Source of the DNA: Onchocerca volvulus
Lineage: Eukaryota; Nematoda; Chromadorea; Rhabditida; Onchocercidae
Direction: 5' to 3'
Assembly: GCA_000499405.2 (NCBI GenBank)
Contig: HG738139.1
Span: 9,572,616-9,636,615 of the forward strand
Length of the DNA stretch: 64,000 nt
Below, piece by piece: positions 23,510 through 37,730 of this stretch (positions within the stretch are counted from its first letter, which is position 1; each line of letters begins with the position of its first letter). Position numbers and translations under genes: made by a program. A model generated the notes under the pieces. That model did not search any database, was not told the DNA's origin, and saw only the letters and a list, made by a program, of their open reading frames with translations.

Positions 23510-23676
23510 AGGGGTCAGCGCGAACGCTATACCCCCAAACGCAAAAATTATGCTGTTGGCTGATCCCAACTCGGGATAGCCACACAGGTCAGCCTGAGCC
23601 GAGAAGTGCAATGACCAAGCCTCACTGTGAAGTCCCCGCCTTCCTGATCGCGAGGAACTCCCAGCCAGGTAAGTTT
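23510..23676 (-). ncRNA. U1: U1 spliceosomal snRNA
   Basis: Read on the minus strand, the RNA starts AAACTTACCTGGCTGGGAG, whose ACTTACCTG pairs with 5' splice sites. Loop I has GATCAGGAAG (23649-23640), the U1-70K binding loop. Loop II has ATTGCACTTC (23612-23603), the U1A binding sequence. A single-stranded ATAATTTTTGCG (about 23551-23540) is the Sm site. The terminal stem-loop pairs GGGG-TATAGCG with CGCTGA-CCCC around TTCG (about 23535-23511). Length, about 167 nt, fits U1, and the 5' end is the nematode AAACTTACC form. Open reading frames over it are artefacts. A pol II snRNA promoter should lie just above 23676, but I could not identify its element with confidence. Confidence 0.95.
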
Positions 23677-25324
23677 ATGATCGTCTTCCTCTATCTACTC
23701 TTATCATCGTTGCAGCTGATGCTTACCCGTTTTCAATCTCTTCATCTAATTGTGCAGTCATTGCGACATATAGTGCAGAAAGAAGAGAGACAGACATGCG
23801 GAAAAACTATTCGTATTGAAGATGTCCATTTCTAACGAAATTTATGATAATTATTTTATAAATTGATAAATTTAAATATTAAAGTATTTTTTCAAATTCC
23901 AATATTTCAATTCTTGACAGAACACTGCAATCTGTCGCCCAGATATTTATCAATTTGGCAAATCCATCAAATCATACAATATTAACAATAATATCGATTG
24001 AATTCTATTGATTCAGAAATCTTTGTGTATAAATAGATACCACTGAAGCTTCAATAATCATCCAAGTAATCACCTCCATACTTGTCCAATCTAAATGTTC
24101 CGTGAATGCATATTATCATGCAAATTCATTGAAAACTTTGAAGAAATAGTTTTTGCGAATAGAAGAATCGTAAAATTTAAATGTTATTATTGTTTGTTAT
24201 TTATTTTGTTTGCTTTAATTGCCATAATTAATTATCAATTGAATTTCGTCTATATTTCAGTAAAGAAAAGCACAATGATTATAGCCACGTCAGATTACTA
24301 GTGCCACTTATATCATAATTATTTAATTAGTGATATAAATGATGGGAAGGCTTGCTAAAATGATGTTATCAGTGTTTTATCATTCTTTCGGTGCAAGTAA
24401 TTCTGTTCATTTTTATTCATTTCAACTTCGAGACAAACCAAGTGCTGCAATTCCATTATCTCTTACTTTTTTAAACTTTACCTGATATGAAACTGAATTA
24501 ACATTAAATATATAAAACTAAAAATAAATTTCTTGAGATATCATTGATAAAGATATTAAATAAATTTAATAATATTACTCATTCTACAATAAGCATATAT
24601 TACTTTTAGCAGTCCGTTTATTCGTATTGAGATTTGATAGGCATATTTTTAAATTCTACAAACAATTCATATGTAATCATAAATTTACATATTATTTTTC
24701 AAATTTTGCATAAATAACGGAAATCATATTTGATGGATTCGTTAACTCTAATGTATTATTTTCTGCAAGATGGCCAAGAAATCTATTCATATACTAAAAA
24801 TTTTTTAAATTTTTAAAATATCTTTTTTCGAGAATTCTATTGTAAATCCACCTGAACCACGTTTTCTCATAGAATGAGGCAAGAATAATCAATTAATTAA
24901 GATTTAATGTATAATGTGATGTTAAAGGTGCGACGTGATGCAATTAGTGTGAAATGCAAACTTAACAAATAAAAAATTATGAATAAAACTTGCATAATCT
25001 AATTTGGACGATGATGAGAGTCTCCTTTTTAAGAATTTCGGATATGAATGCAAATTTTAGCATGGTTAAACAAATTTGAATCTGTTTAGTTGAGAAAGTC
25101 GAAATAAAAATGAAACAAATTTGATCCGTAAACAACTGTATATTTTGTTAAATATTCTGACCTTTAACCTTAAAAACATAAACTTGAAGGATATTTGAGA
25201 GAAGCGTATTAAATATTCTGAAATTAATGAATACTGTGCTATATTTGCATCATACAACTGATGGAAATTCGTCGACTTGTCACAATAAAAAAGCAGTGAA
25301 CATGAATGGCGCATGTTTTGCATT

Positions 25325-25415
25325 TAAAATGTTGTTGGCGTTTAAAATGATTGATAACATTTGAAATGATTGATAAGATAACGTTGAAACGATTGATAAT
25401 GTTTGAAATAATCTG
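25325..25415 (+). repeat. Imperfect short tandem repeat
   Basis: A unit of about 19-23 bp, with the core GATTGATAA followed by TTTGAAA or TTGAAAC, recurs about four times with length changes. The region reads as diverged tandem copies. No coding sense is seen. Confidence 0.55.
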
Positions 25416-26765
25416 AGTGGATAAAAAAATATGATAAGGTGAAATTTCTGAGCCGAGATTCTTCCATCCAGCAGCATTTCAGAAGAATAATTAAGCAACA
25501 ACAACGAGCCGATATTTTTTATAAGTTGAAAGGAAACCGTCATAAAGAAGTGAAAAAACTATGCTGCAATTTCACTGTTTTCCAGAAAAAAATTCGCTTT
25601 TCGTCTTTAGATTTCAGAGTAAAACAATTAAAACTTGCTATCACACGGTTTAAGCTTTGACTTGAAACTTCGAGAAATAAATCACATTGAATATCATGAT
25701 ATAGAAATTGTAACGAGCAAATTTATTTTAAAATTTCATTCTACAAGGATCTTTCTCAGCCTTAATTCCGCAGATTTCACGAAATTAAATGCTTTCCAGA
25801 TAAAATTCCGGGTAATATTTCGTTTCATCTATAAAAAATATTTCAACTTAAAAATTAATGTAAATTAAATATCTCCAATCAATAGCGGTTTAGATCTACT
25901 GACCATAAAGTTTTGTTCTTAGTTCAGACTGTTGCCGGTTAGTTCAAACAACAAAAATCAGCCAAAATGTTTGTAATGATCCAACAAATGATTGAGAAAG
26001 TATTGTTTCATCTGTTATTATTATTATCTTGAAATCATATATATTCTACGCTACAGACGAGTCATTCCAAGAATTCGGAATTTTGGGAAATTCGAACTAC
26101 ATTTTCTTCTAAAATTCTTGACTTCAAAAATGTTCTCTAGATAGATGCTTATAAAATGTTGCAAATTTCTGATGGCAAAAATAATATATATTTTATACAT
26201 GATATGGACGCCATTAATAAGGAGGCGATATAGATGGATATAGTAACAAAACAAAACAGGGTAAACAAGTTTCATTTCAAAAAGTTTTTTTCTAATTTGC
26301 ATTAAATGAAAAGGTGATTCATTCCACATCCTATACATTTGTTTCCTAATATCTCTTTTCAACAATTATAAAGTTGCTATTGAATACTCTGAAAATTTTT
26401 TGCATCATTCACAGCTTAATAATTATACATTTTAATTATTTCATGATTTTGTAGAATATATTGATGGCTACGCTTTTTTTTTTTATTGCTTTGGCAATTA
26501 AATATTTCAATTTCAAAAAAAATAGTTCGATTTTTACAGATCATTGGACATTGGTCATTTCCTCTTTTCTGTAAGGCCAATATAGATCGAAAATTTTGTG
26601 CAACTAATCAGTGCAACAATCAGTAGTTTCTTTTTATAACATTATGATTAAAACTCAAGAATATTATTACAACTTATATAAAAAAGATACTGGAATTTAT
26701 GAATTTCATTTTGTAGACGGACAAATCAATGATCAATCAGTGATCGGCTCATAAATCAGTGATAA

Positions 26766-26917
26766 TTCGACTATTTGTTGATGCCATGGTAGTTCGTATT
26801 GTCGGTATTTCAGAATGTTTTGACCTGAAAAAAGTACGCAATCACGAAAGATCGAAGGAAAAATTTGAAAGAATTCAAATTTTCGACTATTTGTTAATGC
26901 CATGGTAGTTCGTATTG
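26766..26917 (+). repeat. Two near-identical 36-bp direct repeats
   Basis: Positions 26766-26801 and 26882-26917 are the same except for one base in the TTGTTGATG / TTGTTAATG part. Both include CCATGGTAGTTCGTATTG. They lie 116 bp apart, just past the stop codon of the FERM gene, likely in its 3' UTR or flank. A short motif, ATCAGTGAT, also repeats just before the first copy. Confidence 0.7.
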
Positions 26918-26990
26918 CTGTTATTTGTAAATTTTAAAGAGCAAATCAGATTGAAGTATGGAAAGAAAAATTATTGTCAAAAAAATTACA

Positions 26991-29900
26991 TTACATTTGG
27001 CCAGTAAGCTGTGTATGAGATTGTGGTCGATGTATACTACTAGCCATTACAGGTATCCGACTTTGTGATGTCTTCTGCAATTAACATTAAATTTTATGCA
27101 AATCGAGAATTTGAAATGAATCGATAAATAGCTTTTTAAACAATGAAATACCTTTTATAGAAGAAAATGGTTAACAAAAATTTTACTGGCAATTCTATTT
27201 ACTAGAAATGATTTGATTTAATAGAAGGCCCGAAAAAGAGAATATTTTAGCTATTCTAATTATAATTTTATTCCTCGAACTTTACATTTATGGTAATTAA
27301 TAAAGCAACTAATTAATACAGCAACATTTCTGATTCTTATTGTTCTAAGGTTTATGAATATTTCATCAAGAGTGTAATGTGAAATTATGCAAAAGATTGT
27401 AAATTCACTGCAATCAATAGCAAATAAAATCGAAGAATTGTAAGTTTCATTAAAAATGCATTATAATTGGCCCAAAAAGTTCTCAAATAACTTTTGCCCA
27501 GTAATTTCATTTTCCCTCACACTGAAGAGGTTTTGTAATAAACTAAGAAATGGAGAAAGCGATATGAATCAATAGACTCGTCAAAAAAACTAGTTCTTCC
27601 GCTTATGACAATTATTCTCAAGGACTCAAAGTGGAAATTCACAAAGAATTCTCACTGTCCTCCAAAAATAGTAGTTAAATTCAATGTGAAATAAGTGTGT
27701 ATCAGACAATTCAGCTATCTTTGTATAAAAGTTTAGAATTTGCCAGAGGAAAAGCAAGTTAGGTACTTTTCGAAAAAATACGAGACATTATTAAGTTGTC
27801 AATCAATACTAATGTGATATCATTAATGGCAGGCATATGGTAACGAAATATTGAATAGAGTAAATCGATGAGAGGTTACAGTACCCAAGTAGCCCATAAA
27901 TACGAAACGAATTATATGAGAAAATACGTTGGATGAATTGAATGTTGCGTGAAAAGAATGGATGAAAAACTTTTAATGGATCTATAAGGAAACGAGGAAA
28001 AGTGAAGCAAGAAATGATCAGAACATTATTCTTCACTACGATCGAACATTCAAAATGAGAAGTAAGCAAAAACGGTCTTGACAGGAACTAAATTGCATTT
28101 CCGGAAAAAAGGGTTTAAAAAAATTCAACTTAAACAAGGCTATGATAGTTTTTTTTATTGCCAAAAATATGCATAAAAAGTTTTTGTCATTAAACAAAAG
28201 CAAGTGATCTTAATTGATGGCATAGCAGTAGAGATAACTTCAAGAATGATAAGAATGATAACCGTCTTGCTTCTTTCGAAGAATTTTCAGAAATAATTTA
28301 TCAAGACTTAGATGCATATTATCAATCATTACTTCACATGTGATAATTAACCTAATATGAATTTTTGAAACTTGAAATTAACGAATGTGACCTTCTTAAA
28401 GCGAATCCAAACATAGCAATATTAAACTCAAAAGCATGGAATAATCAGATGTACCTCATCGCAAGTCAAAGTTCTAGATCCATGCGTTTCAGAAAGTGTC
28501 GTTGAGCTGTCACCAGTATGACCACTTCTCACCGGTAATCGAGACCGATACGCCTTGTCACCAATTGCTCCAGCAGGTTCTAGATTGCCTGTCGAAATTT
28601 GCATTATAGATACAGAAGAGACGTGTGGTTTTTTTATTCCGACTGAGCCAGTACTTTTTGTTGCACGAAAATGCGGTATACGTGATTGCGGTTCCGGTAG
28701 ACGGCTAGCAGAAACTGTAGTACTTTCGCCAGATCTCATACCGTATTCAGTTTGCCCAAATGGTTTACGATCATTTGTCGTAAGAGTATCAGTTCTAATT
28801 ACTTCAGAGGATGAAAGTGCGGTAGATATCGTAGGCACAGGAATGGTAGAAATCTTGTCTTGAAGATTATCTGTTACAGATGGATGTGGAACGGAAGAAT
28901 GATCGTTGGTTACAGTAGGATGAGAATGCCCATTAATTACGGTAGAACTCTGGAAATCTTTTTCTGGTAAGACCACAAAAGGAGATGATTTGATTGGAGA
29001 AGAAAGCGGTGAACGGATCAATGACCCGGCATATGTTTTGCTGGGTGAAGTTTCATATGTTGATGAAACCGGAGTAATTGAACTGGGAATTGGCAATTCA
29101 GAAGATTTCATTCCAGAATTATTTCCCGAAAAATTCCTCGGGATGTGCGATTGTCGAGTATTTGTTGAAGCAGTAGAAACAGATGAAACATGTTCCACTG
29201 ATGGAATGCTACTGCTATTGCTTGAAGGCTGAAATTTCTGGTTCCAAATATTTTTTTGATTAGGTATGGCAAGCAAAGAGAATCTTTTAAATCTTGAAAA
29301 TTCTCATGTTTAGAACTCCATTTTCAAAAAATTTTTTAATTATCTGCGTAGAAATACTGCAATAATGAAATAACTACAATATTTATGCACAGATATTTAG
29401 AGTTTTTAGAGAATGGGTCCTGAAGAAGAAAAAAATTGAAAATTGAACAAATTTCAATCGTATTAAAGCAAAATATTATGCAAAATATAAATGTTACAGA
29501 GTGCATTTAATATTTTTGCCATTATCAATAAAATAGATAATGATTAGCCAAGCATTTATATCTTTTTTTAAAGAAAACATCAATTTTTTAAATGCTATTT
29601 TGAACTTAACTATTTCAACATTTTGGCAAAATATACTATGTAAATTTTAACTTTTAAACAATATGAAGTAATTCGAAGTTCTATGGAACTAAGAAGCAAT
29701 TAAAACTAATGATTAAGTGAGGAAAAATGAACTTTTCGAGAAAAGTTCAAGAAATTTTAACTCATTTAATAAATTTTTTTTCGTCTGCTTTTTCCGACGA
29801 GAGCAACAATAATTGTTTTGATATCTGAGGTAAATTATAATAAAATAAATAAGACGTACGCAATGCGTGACTGGCGTGTCTTGCAATGAAATATGTGATG

Positions 29901-32900
29901 GCGAGGTTAAACGTATTTGAGAGTTATTGTTACTGATGGCGATTCTTGTAATATGATTAGTAGCGGATTGGGTTGTGGGTGTTACTGATGATACTGATAC
30001 CGGTGATTCTGACCATCGAGGTGAAGGCTCTGCAATAACCCATGAATTATTTCTTTGTATTTATAGAAGTAAATTACCTAGAAAGAAGTGATAAAGTAAG
30101 TCGATTACCTAGAATTTAGAAGATTACTTAAAAATTAGGCCGAGATATCAAAGTAAGAACAATATATCACTGTTATCTTCCTGCAGCAATGTAATGCCAA
30201 CAATTGGTAAAGTAAATATTTAAAAAAAAGTAAATATATTTTGAATTGGTATTTTTTCTATTTATTAAACCATAAAAGAATGTTGGAAACTTGGAAACTT
30301 TTTTTCCTAACCTGAAAAAACTTTTTAATATGGAAGACTAAGTTGATGAAATTGAATTTAAACAGAAGTTTATTGAAATTTAGCAGAAACTGAATATATT
30401 CTATCATCACGTTTTTATGATTTACTTAAGAATTAAATCATAACTAAGGAATTTACCATGAGCGATGTTCGAGCTAGTATCAACAGCTTCCGGCATCTTT
30501 ATACTATCCATAAATTGTGGTGGAGTGGATCTGGAATACGTGGAATCTGAAACTTGAAATTTTCAAAAACAACTTGAAAAATCATTATAGTTATTACAAC
30601 TAATGACTTATTTGTATATGAGGATCAATACTTCCATACCATAAAAAACTGTGGCACCAGGACATATTATTCTGTCATTACTAAATTTTGAAAATAATTC
30701 ACCCTTTGCTGAGTTATACTGCTTTCTTGAAAAAGACGGTGACTTATCGAGCTCTTTGATATCGTTAATTTGTTCATCACATATCACATTCTATATATTG
30801 GATATTTAAGATTACGCAAAATACGACATCAGACAAAAGTATGATTTCAAACTTCATCATGTTTTTTAAACGATTCTCATTTATTGATAAGATTTTCTAG
30901 TAAATAAACAGAACTAATTCATAGTTCTATTTAGATAAATTTTAGACTGGGCAAATTTTTAGATAAATTAGGTAAATTTTTGTCGAAAAGCTATAGCACT
31001 ATTAACTTTTTCGCTGAGAAAAGCCGACCTTATTGAATGAATTATTGATTCGTAATGGATTTGCGTGACCATTAATCGTGATTTCAGTATCATTGTTTGT
31101 GGTACCATTACTGTTCATTGCCTGCTTATCATTACTGCAAGATGAAATTAGTACAAATTAATGAATCCAAAAATATATTGATAGCTACTTAATGGATTAG
31201 TTAATTACTATGCAAATAAATCAAACATAAAACTGATAAGTCAAATATAAAATCGATGGCGAAGTTTCTAGTGCCGTCAAATTTCTAATGAATCCTGAGA
31301 AAAACTGACTTCTCAGCAGTGCAAGATTCTTCAGGAGAAATAATATCAGGTATCGATAGTCCTACGGAAGCACCAACCTAAATAAAATTTTAAAATGGAA
31401 GAACAAAAAAGTGTATAAGTAATTCTGATCTAAAATATTTTGATCTTTTGATTCACTTTGTACGTTCATCCACGAAATCTTTATCGTAATTTTATGATGC
31501 ATGGAAATAGAACAATGTTTAGGGTCAATGATTATGTCTAGCTTTATAATCACTACTAACATGTTTTTTGAAATCATTTCGAATTTGTATTCGTTTGTTC
31601 ACCAGGCTCTGTCTTGGACCATATCGTTGCGATGGCCGTCGCTCAAATGTGACTGATTGTCGGCGAGAAAGTCGTCCAACATCTTTGTATATATTTTCGT
31701 ATTCCGTTCGACCTCTTTTTAAAATTTCATTTGATGAAAATTCTAACAAAAAATACAGCAATATTTTGATCAAAAAGCATCGCAAAGTTAAAAAAAATCG
31801 CAAAGAATTGCGGAAATGAAAATAGATGGAAATTGTAACTCATCTGTGAATTATTTAATAAGCATGAATACAAAATAACGAAATGAAAAATTTAGGAATT
31901 GAAAAGTCTTACCTATATCGGAATGTGCTACCTAGTCGGAAGAGTTGTGATGTTTTAGCGATCCGAGGCTTGTGATATTTGAGCCGAAAGAATGTGTGAT
32001 GTTCGATGGCGCATTTCCATAAATGTTTACAGGCTTTGTGAGATGATAAGTTGAATACAAATGTATGCAACTGCACTTGTCCACTCTATTATATAAATGA
32101 TTAAAGTTAGCAAAAAATTTCGAATAATATGTCTAAGAAAAAAGAAGATGAACAGAATCAAACTAAGGACGGTTTTATAATATCATCAAAACTTAAACAA
32201 AACTTAGCTGAATTAGGCTTATCAAAGTTATCAAGATAATAGTTTTTCTTCTGCATATCTTCTTCTGACTCAGATGTACAAAATAGAAAACGAGATAAAA
32301 AACTAAAAATGAGTTCGAGAAAAAATAAACATACAGCCTGATCAGCATCTTCTTCTACGACAAGAGTGATTTTCCGATTCTTGAAATCAAGTTTCTGGAT
32401 CTTTTCCCACAAAAATAAACCAATCTTTTGAGCACCATCAAATACCAGCATACCAGTTGGTGTTAAACCCAAACTGTAATGTCCTTTTTTTTTATGCTAA
32501 TTTATTAGACTACTAATTTAATTTTTACTCGATCTTCTTACCCATCCGAAATATTAAAACAGATATGTAAACGCATGGATTTTTGCAAACTACATCAAAT
32601 ACTACGCGCTATATGTAGACTTACGTGATCACGTGAAGTGCAGTTAAATTATTTCGCTAATCAAAAAGGTCAAAAGTCAACACCTGTATAAGTTTCCATC
32701 TTTTCCTTCCACAGTATGCATATCGACACCATACAGCTCTATCCATTTTGCTTTATTCAAATAGTTTATTTCAGCTGTAGCTGGCGACTGACCTCTAAAA
32801 TACATCGATACTATTCCAAAACTTTTTTGTCACTTCTTATCAAAGACAAACAGTCTCGTTTTTGCATATTATCGTACATTTCATGCTCTTAAAGGTTTAA

Positions 32901-35900
32901 TGAATAATACCGGCAAGTAACAAATTTTTCCAAAATCGCAATTTCCATTTCTTCATCCTGTTCTGGATGAAATCGAAATTCCGAAATTAGGGCTGGTGTG
33001 TGTTCCGCAGGATTGTAATCACCAAGCTCAGCTGTAAAACAAAACTATGCAAATCTAGGTAGATTTATTTGGCTTAAATTGAATTGTTCAACAATAATTT
33101 ATCTAATATTTGACCTTTATATTACTTTAATTTTAACCTTTGGATGATAAGTTTTTCATATTTCTTACGTTCTGTTACTTTTAAGTCCTTTTTTTTAACA
33201 AATCTTTTATTCTTACCAACTATTAATGAAGATAATATTAGCATAGAAATATTTTAATTTAAAAAAAAAAAAAAAAAAGAAGAAAGAAAAGCATGCTTTT
33301 CTTATATTCTTGAATGATCAAATAATTTTGCTAATTCTGATCAAAATTGATTTTGAAATAAAATTCGGAAAAATTAATTAGAAATGGACAAGTTACAAAC
33401 ATTGTAGAGCGAGGGCAGCAAGTTCAATAGCTGTATCTACGGGACATTCCAATCTTCCGGTCTGGATATCTTGTTTCAGTTGCAGGAAAAACTGATATCT
33501 TTAAAAATGGAAATGTTAGAGATATTTGAGAATTAATTGTCCACCCTGGATGTGACAATTTTCCTGATTAATTATCACTCTAACTTTTCTACCTTTCAAC
33601 AATAAGTGTACTTTAATTCTTTAACTGGAATTAATCTCAAGACAAACATTTTCGAAACATTATCAGATCTTCAACTTCTTTAAAAAAACTTAATTTAATC
33701 AAGACTTTGAAAATCCCAACCTTGTTAATTCTTCGCGTAAATTATTCGGTTCCGAAGAATAGAATTTTACCCTAAATCGAAACGTATAGGGCGGGCCGAT
33801 TGGCACTTGCTTATTAATTCGTTTTATCGGATCTAACCAATGCTGAAAATAATATTTTTTTTTTGCAAAACACAAGAATGATTTATTCCTGGATATTATC
33901 AGTTATCAAACAAAAACTGGGCATTATCAGTTAATCAAAGGTCTTTATTGTTTATAATTTTCTATCTTTTCGTTATACCCAACCTGCAGGGATTCACAGT
34001 GTTTCTGACTTCTACTCTTCGAACTTTTTTGATAGAAAAATCATAGCAAATTCAGTACAAAGATTAAAATTTAAATCAGCATCAGAGAAATGAGGGAAAA
34101 GTTTTATTGTAATGAAAATGCTCCTAAATGCAAAAAATTGATTTATTTAAATTAAACGGATCGAAATTTCAGATTTAATCCAATTGGATTAAATTTAAAA
34201 AATCAAAAAGTTGCTGATACCTGCACATGATAGTGATCCATGAACTGTAAACCAAAATAATCTTTTTCTTCTAAATCTAGCGCATAAAATACTTGATCAT
34301 ATAGTTCTCGACCGACGGCATTTTTCTACAAAATAGGAAATTTGTTACTGAATAGTTTAAAGTTCAAATTTCTAAAAATGCTTTAATAACATAATCAAAA
34401 TGAGAGTTAAAAGAGAGATGAGATCTGTGGATCAATTTCCTTTTTTGGCCAAGAAAACGAGCCAGTTTTACGAACAAAATGAATGACGAGGATACTATTA
34501 AGTAGGATGAAAAAAGTGAAGGATTGTTTATTTCTAAATTTATAAAATACGAAATCAAAAGATAAACAAACAACTTTTCCTATCATTTTTAAAGAAACAT
34601 TTTAAAAATGTACCGCAATCACGACATTCATATCGGTACCATCGAGTAGCAATACCTTACACTGACACTGCTTTCGAGAATCCATTTCTGGTTGATCAAA
34701 TCCCTATATTAATAAAAGACATTAAAATTCTTTTAAAGATCAGAATTCATCCATGAGTCGGTAAAGAATCGGAAAAATGTTGAAATTGATGTTCAAATTT
34801 AGTTTCCTTGAAAATATACCGAAATAAGGTTCAGTCAGACAGATGATATCAGTAGAATTCTTCTAGAGGTACCACAAGAATGCAATTTATTATTTTTGTA
34901 ATTCAAAGAAATGAAAACATTCTTTTATATAAGAAGCTCTATTTTCTACCCAATCCACCATTTAATTAATGCTTCTTTCAGGCATGAAAAAGGATATTGT
35001 AAATGGAAATTATGATTTCTTTCTGAATCCTAAAGCTCATCATATGCATAACTAACAACTTGATAAATGAGGCATAGTTAAATTTATCACTCCTTAATTA
35101 AGCTGATTAGAAGTCACAATTTCCTTCAATCAAATCTTCGAAATCTATTTTATAACTTTCTCAATATGAATGAGCTTTTGCAAAAATTTTTGTTTAAAAA
35201 TTGAAAAATACATGATATTTATAAAAGCCTATCCCAGAATTACCAGAACATTGTGTATTATTGTCGGATGTAATTGCATATTATTCTCTCAAAAAGATTC
35301 TGGATTCTAGCTTTCGAATATTAATTGTAATTTAAGTACTAATTAAACTATCGATCAATTTCACGAAAAACAACGTAAAAATGAGAGAAAAGAAACTGCA
35401 AATGACATGTGACATGGATAAGAACCAAGCCAAAATAAGCCAAGTCATGCAAGATCTATTATTGTCATTATTTGCAAACTAATATTGTCATGACGATGAG
35501 AGGAATAATTTGTATATTTCAATAATTTGTTGTGACAGGTTGGTTAATGCTCAATGAACAATCATAATTCTATAAGAATAGCTGCTCGTCGGATGGAAAT
35601 CAATATACAGCACCGTACATGTAAGTGTTTCGAGAATCGAAAACTCAATTCAAATTTTTGAAAGGAATTAAATTCTTCGCAATGCATAACATCAATTTAG
35701 ATATTTTAACGAAATCAAATTTCATGATGAAAATCCAATGATGTTTTTGTTGTTGTAAAAGAAATTTTCGTACATGAATTGCTTCAACATATTTAAAAAA
35801 TCTATCAAATGAAAATAAAAAAAAAAAAAAACTTCAATTACTATCTATTTTCTAGTATTGCTTTTTTTTTTTTAAAGTTTTAAAGTCCCTTCATAAGTAA

Positions 35901-37687
35901 GTTTAGAAATCAAAGTCTCATATCTCATTTCTATCTCAACAGATGGCAATATTTTGGTCTCCAAATAAATGAAGAAAGTTCTGTTTATGTTTCTGTTATT
36001 TACTACAGTTATTACAGATAATAGTAAATAACACTAACAATCAAACAATCACAGATTACACGCAGAAACCGTAAACAACCGTAAATAACCGGAATTTTGA
36101 AAATTTCGGTATTTATTTATCAAATAGAGATGAGAGCGAATGACAGATGACATTTAACAATAGTAGAAGTTCAAAATGGAATGGTTATCTTAGTTTTTAT
36201 GTTGCCTCCATATCATCACTACTACACACTTTCTTTTTTTCATTTTTTAAAGTAAAAAATTCTACGAAAGAAAAAGAAAATTGGAAAACTATGAATTTCC
36301 TCTCTTTCCTCGTCTACTTCTTCAGAAAAAAAGAAGGAAAAGAATAAAATGCCTAACTGACATAATGGCTTTTAATTCTAACAACCTCACTGAATTTGCT
36401 ATTCACAAGTTCACATTTAAAGAATTTAATGAATAGCAGAAAAGAGAAAGAAAAAGCGAAAATTTTCAAAAAATTAAAAAAATTACATTATCAAAATCGA
36501 TCATCTGGCGACATCTCGTGGGACATTTTTAATGTTTTGTTAATTAATTCTTGTACTCTTCTGTTGTGATTGGAATGGCAGAATATTATGTTCATAGTAT
36601 TTGAATGTAAATGTGAAGTATGAAAATTTTTGAATTTATTCATCAAATGACAGTTTATTCCTCATTTCATGTTATAAATATACACTTCAACAGAGTTTTC
36701 ATAGTAATTCTGATGAAAACTATATTCCATGAAACATTTCAATCTCTGGTGCTAAAATTGTGCCGAAGATTTTTGGGATGTTAAAAAATTACAAGAAAAC
36801 AGTTCAAGATGACTTAAACATACTGCGTCTTGAATGAACATACAATTGTTCCTTCATTATCTCAAATGATATATTTTACCACTTGAAAAAAAAAAAAAAA
36901 AGTAGTAAAATTTTGAAATTTTTTATTCAAATTTTTCGGTAAAAAGATTTAGAAAAAGATGAAAAAAAAAAAAAAAAAAGGAAAATAATTCTGCTTTTCA
37001 AATTGTTCGTTTTCTTAAAAGCATTTTATTGCTGAAAGTGTGAGTTTGATGGCCAAATGTTAAAAAATTAGAGAGAACGAATTGCACAGAAAAAAAAAAA
37101 AAAAAAAAAAAAAAAAGCGAAAAGGAAACAAGAAAGAATGATTTTCACAATTTTCTAAATTTAAATAGTGCATTAAAGAAAAAATCTTCTTGAAACCATA
37201 TAATGGAAACCAACGATGGCAAGCCATCTAGAAGATATTTGTGAAAAAAACGCAGTAAACAATTTCGGTAAATATATGTGATAGCTTTGACAATTAGAAA
37301 AACTTCATCATTTTCACTTTTCATTTTTTAGGCAATTTCGAGAGTTGCATTTTTAGGAATTACTGTTCGCCAATATATGAATAAGAAAAGAATATTTCTT
37401 GTAATGAAGTTTGGAAACAAACATTTATAACTTTTGTAACTGCCATTCGATTAATTAATAATGCGAAGTTTCAGAATCAAGATATTACAGTCTTTGGCTT
37501 CTAAACGTTGCGTTTTCGACATCAAAGTTTGAGACTTTTTAGAAAAAGAGGTAATTAAGAGTAAAATTTTCATAGCAAATGATGCAACCTGCTGATATTC
37601 GCTGGTGCCAGCAGTGTTACCATCTGGATGATAATGTCTTTTTGAACGACGAAAACGTTGACTTAACGATCGGAACAGACCTGCCAT
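26991..37687 (-). CDS. FERM-domain protein, EPB41L5/Yurt type
   Basis: Seventeen exons join in phase to 863 residues: 37687-37589, 34703-34614, 34325-34221, 33842-33721, 33498-33401, 33031-32911, 32794-32684, 32473-32335, 32085-31913, 31714-31561, 31377-31310, 31134-31029, 30790-30703, 30546-30457, 30029-29860, 29228-28455 and 27074-26991. The N-terminus is [20 protein letters not shown]. The FERM domain, about 44-335, includes [61 protein letters not shown] and [18 protein letters not shown]. The FERM-adjacent motif [16 protein letters not shown] follows at about 370-390. Residues 420-863 are Ser/Thr/Pro-rich with no domain. Family members sit at lateral membranes and antagonise Crumbs in epithelial polarity. 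The C-terminus (LTGQM) lacks the PDZ ligand of vertebrate EPB41L5. Every phase closes, so the model is strong. Whether it is the EPB41L5 or EPB41L4 orthologue is an inference. Confidence 0.94.
36887..37116 (+). repeat. Long oligo-A runs in the first FERM intron
   Basis: Three plus-strand A runs of about 17, 17 and 27 bases lie within 230 bp (near 36887, 36963 and 37090-37116). Further A runs of 12-21 bases occur near 33259, 38439, 39918, 47070, 47369, 47713 and 48089. They are oligo-T on the sense strand of the FERM gene. Confidence 0.8.
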
Positions 37688-37730
37688 TATCAGTGCAGCA
37701 AAAGGAAAACCAAATCGTATGCTGCAAATA
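37688..37730 (-). promoter_or_regulatory. 3' splice acceptor just upstream of the FERM start codon
   Basis: A good acceptor (T-rich tract then TTTGCAG, AG at 37723-37722) lies 34 nt before the ATG at 37687. The first coding exon therefore begins by splicing. It receives either a spliced leader, as many nematode mRNAs do, or an upstream cis exon. The reading frame is open from the acceptor to the ATG, so a longer N-terminus is also possible. Confidence 0.6.

Larger units (their letters stand above)
23677..26990. other. Spacer between the U1 gene and the FERM gene
   Basis: This is very AT-rich with no supported gene. It holds the U1 promoter (directly above 23676) and the 3' flank of the FERM gene (right end). 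A TATAAATA at about 24030 precedes an ATG frame at 24095-24301 (68 codons, hydrophobic middle). Nothing else supports it. Two repeats in this stretch are listed separately. Confidence 0.5.

Noticed and set aside
23291..23835. Overlapping frames on both strands over the U1 gene
   Set aside because: They cross a structured snRNA with all U1 landmarks; no protein family fits.
28555..29232. Plus-strand open frames of 102 and 80 codons
   Set aside because: They are shadows of the long Ser/Thr/Pro-rich exon of the minus-strand FERM gene.
32158..32330. Minus-strand frame continuing past the FERM exon (acidic, Lys/Tyr-rich)
   Set aside because: It is intron: using the donor after 32335 and the acceptor at 32085 restores the conserved FERM sequence in phase.
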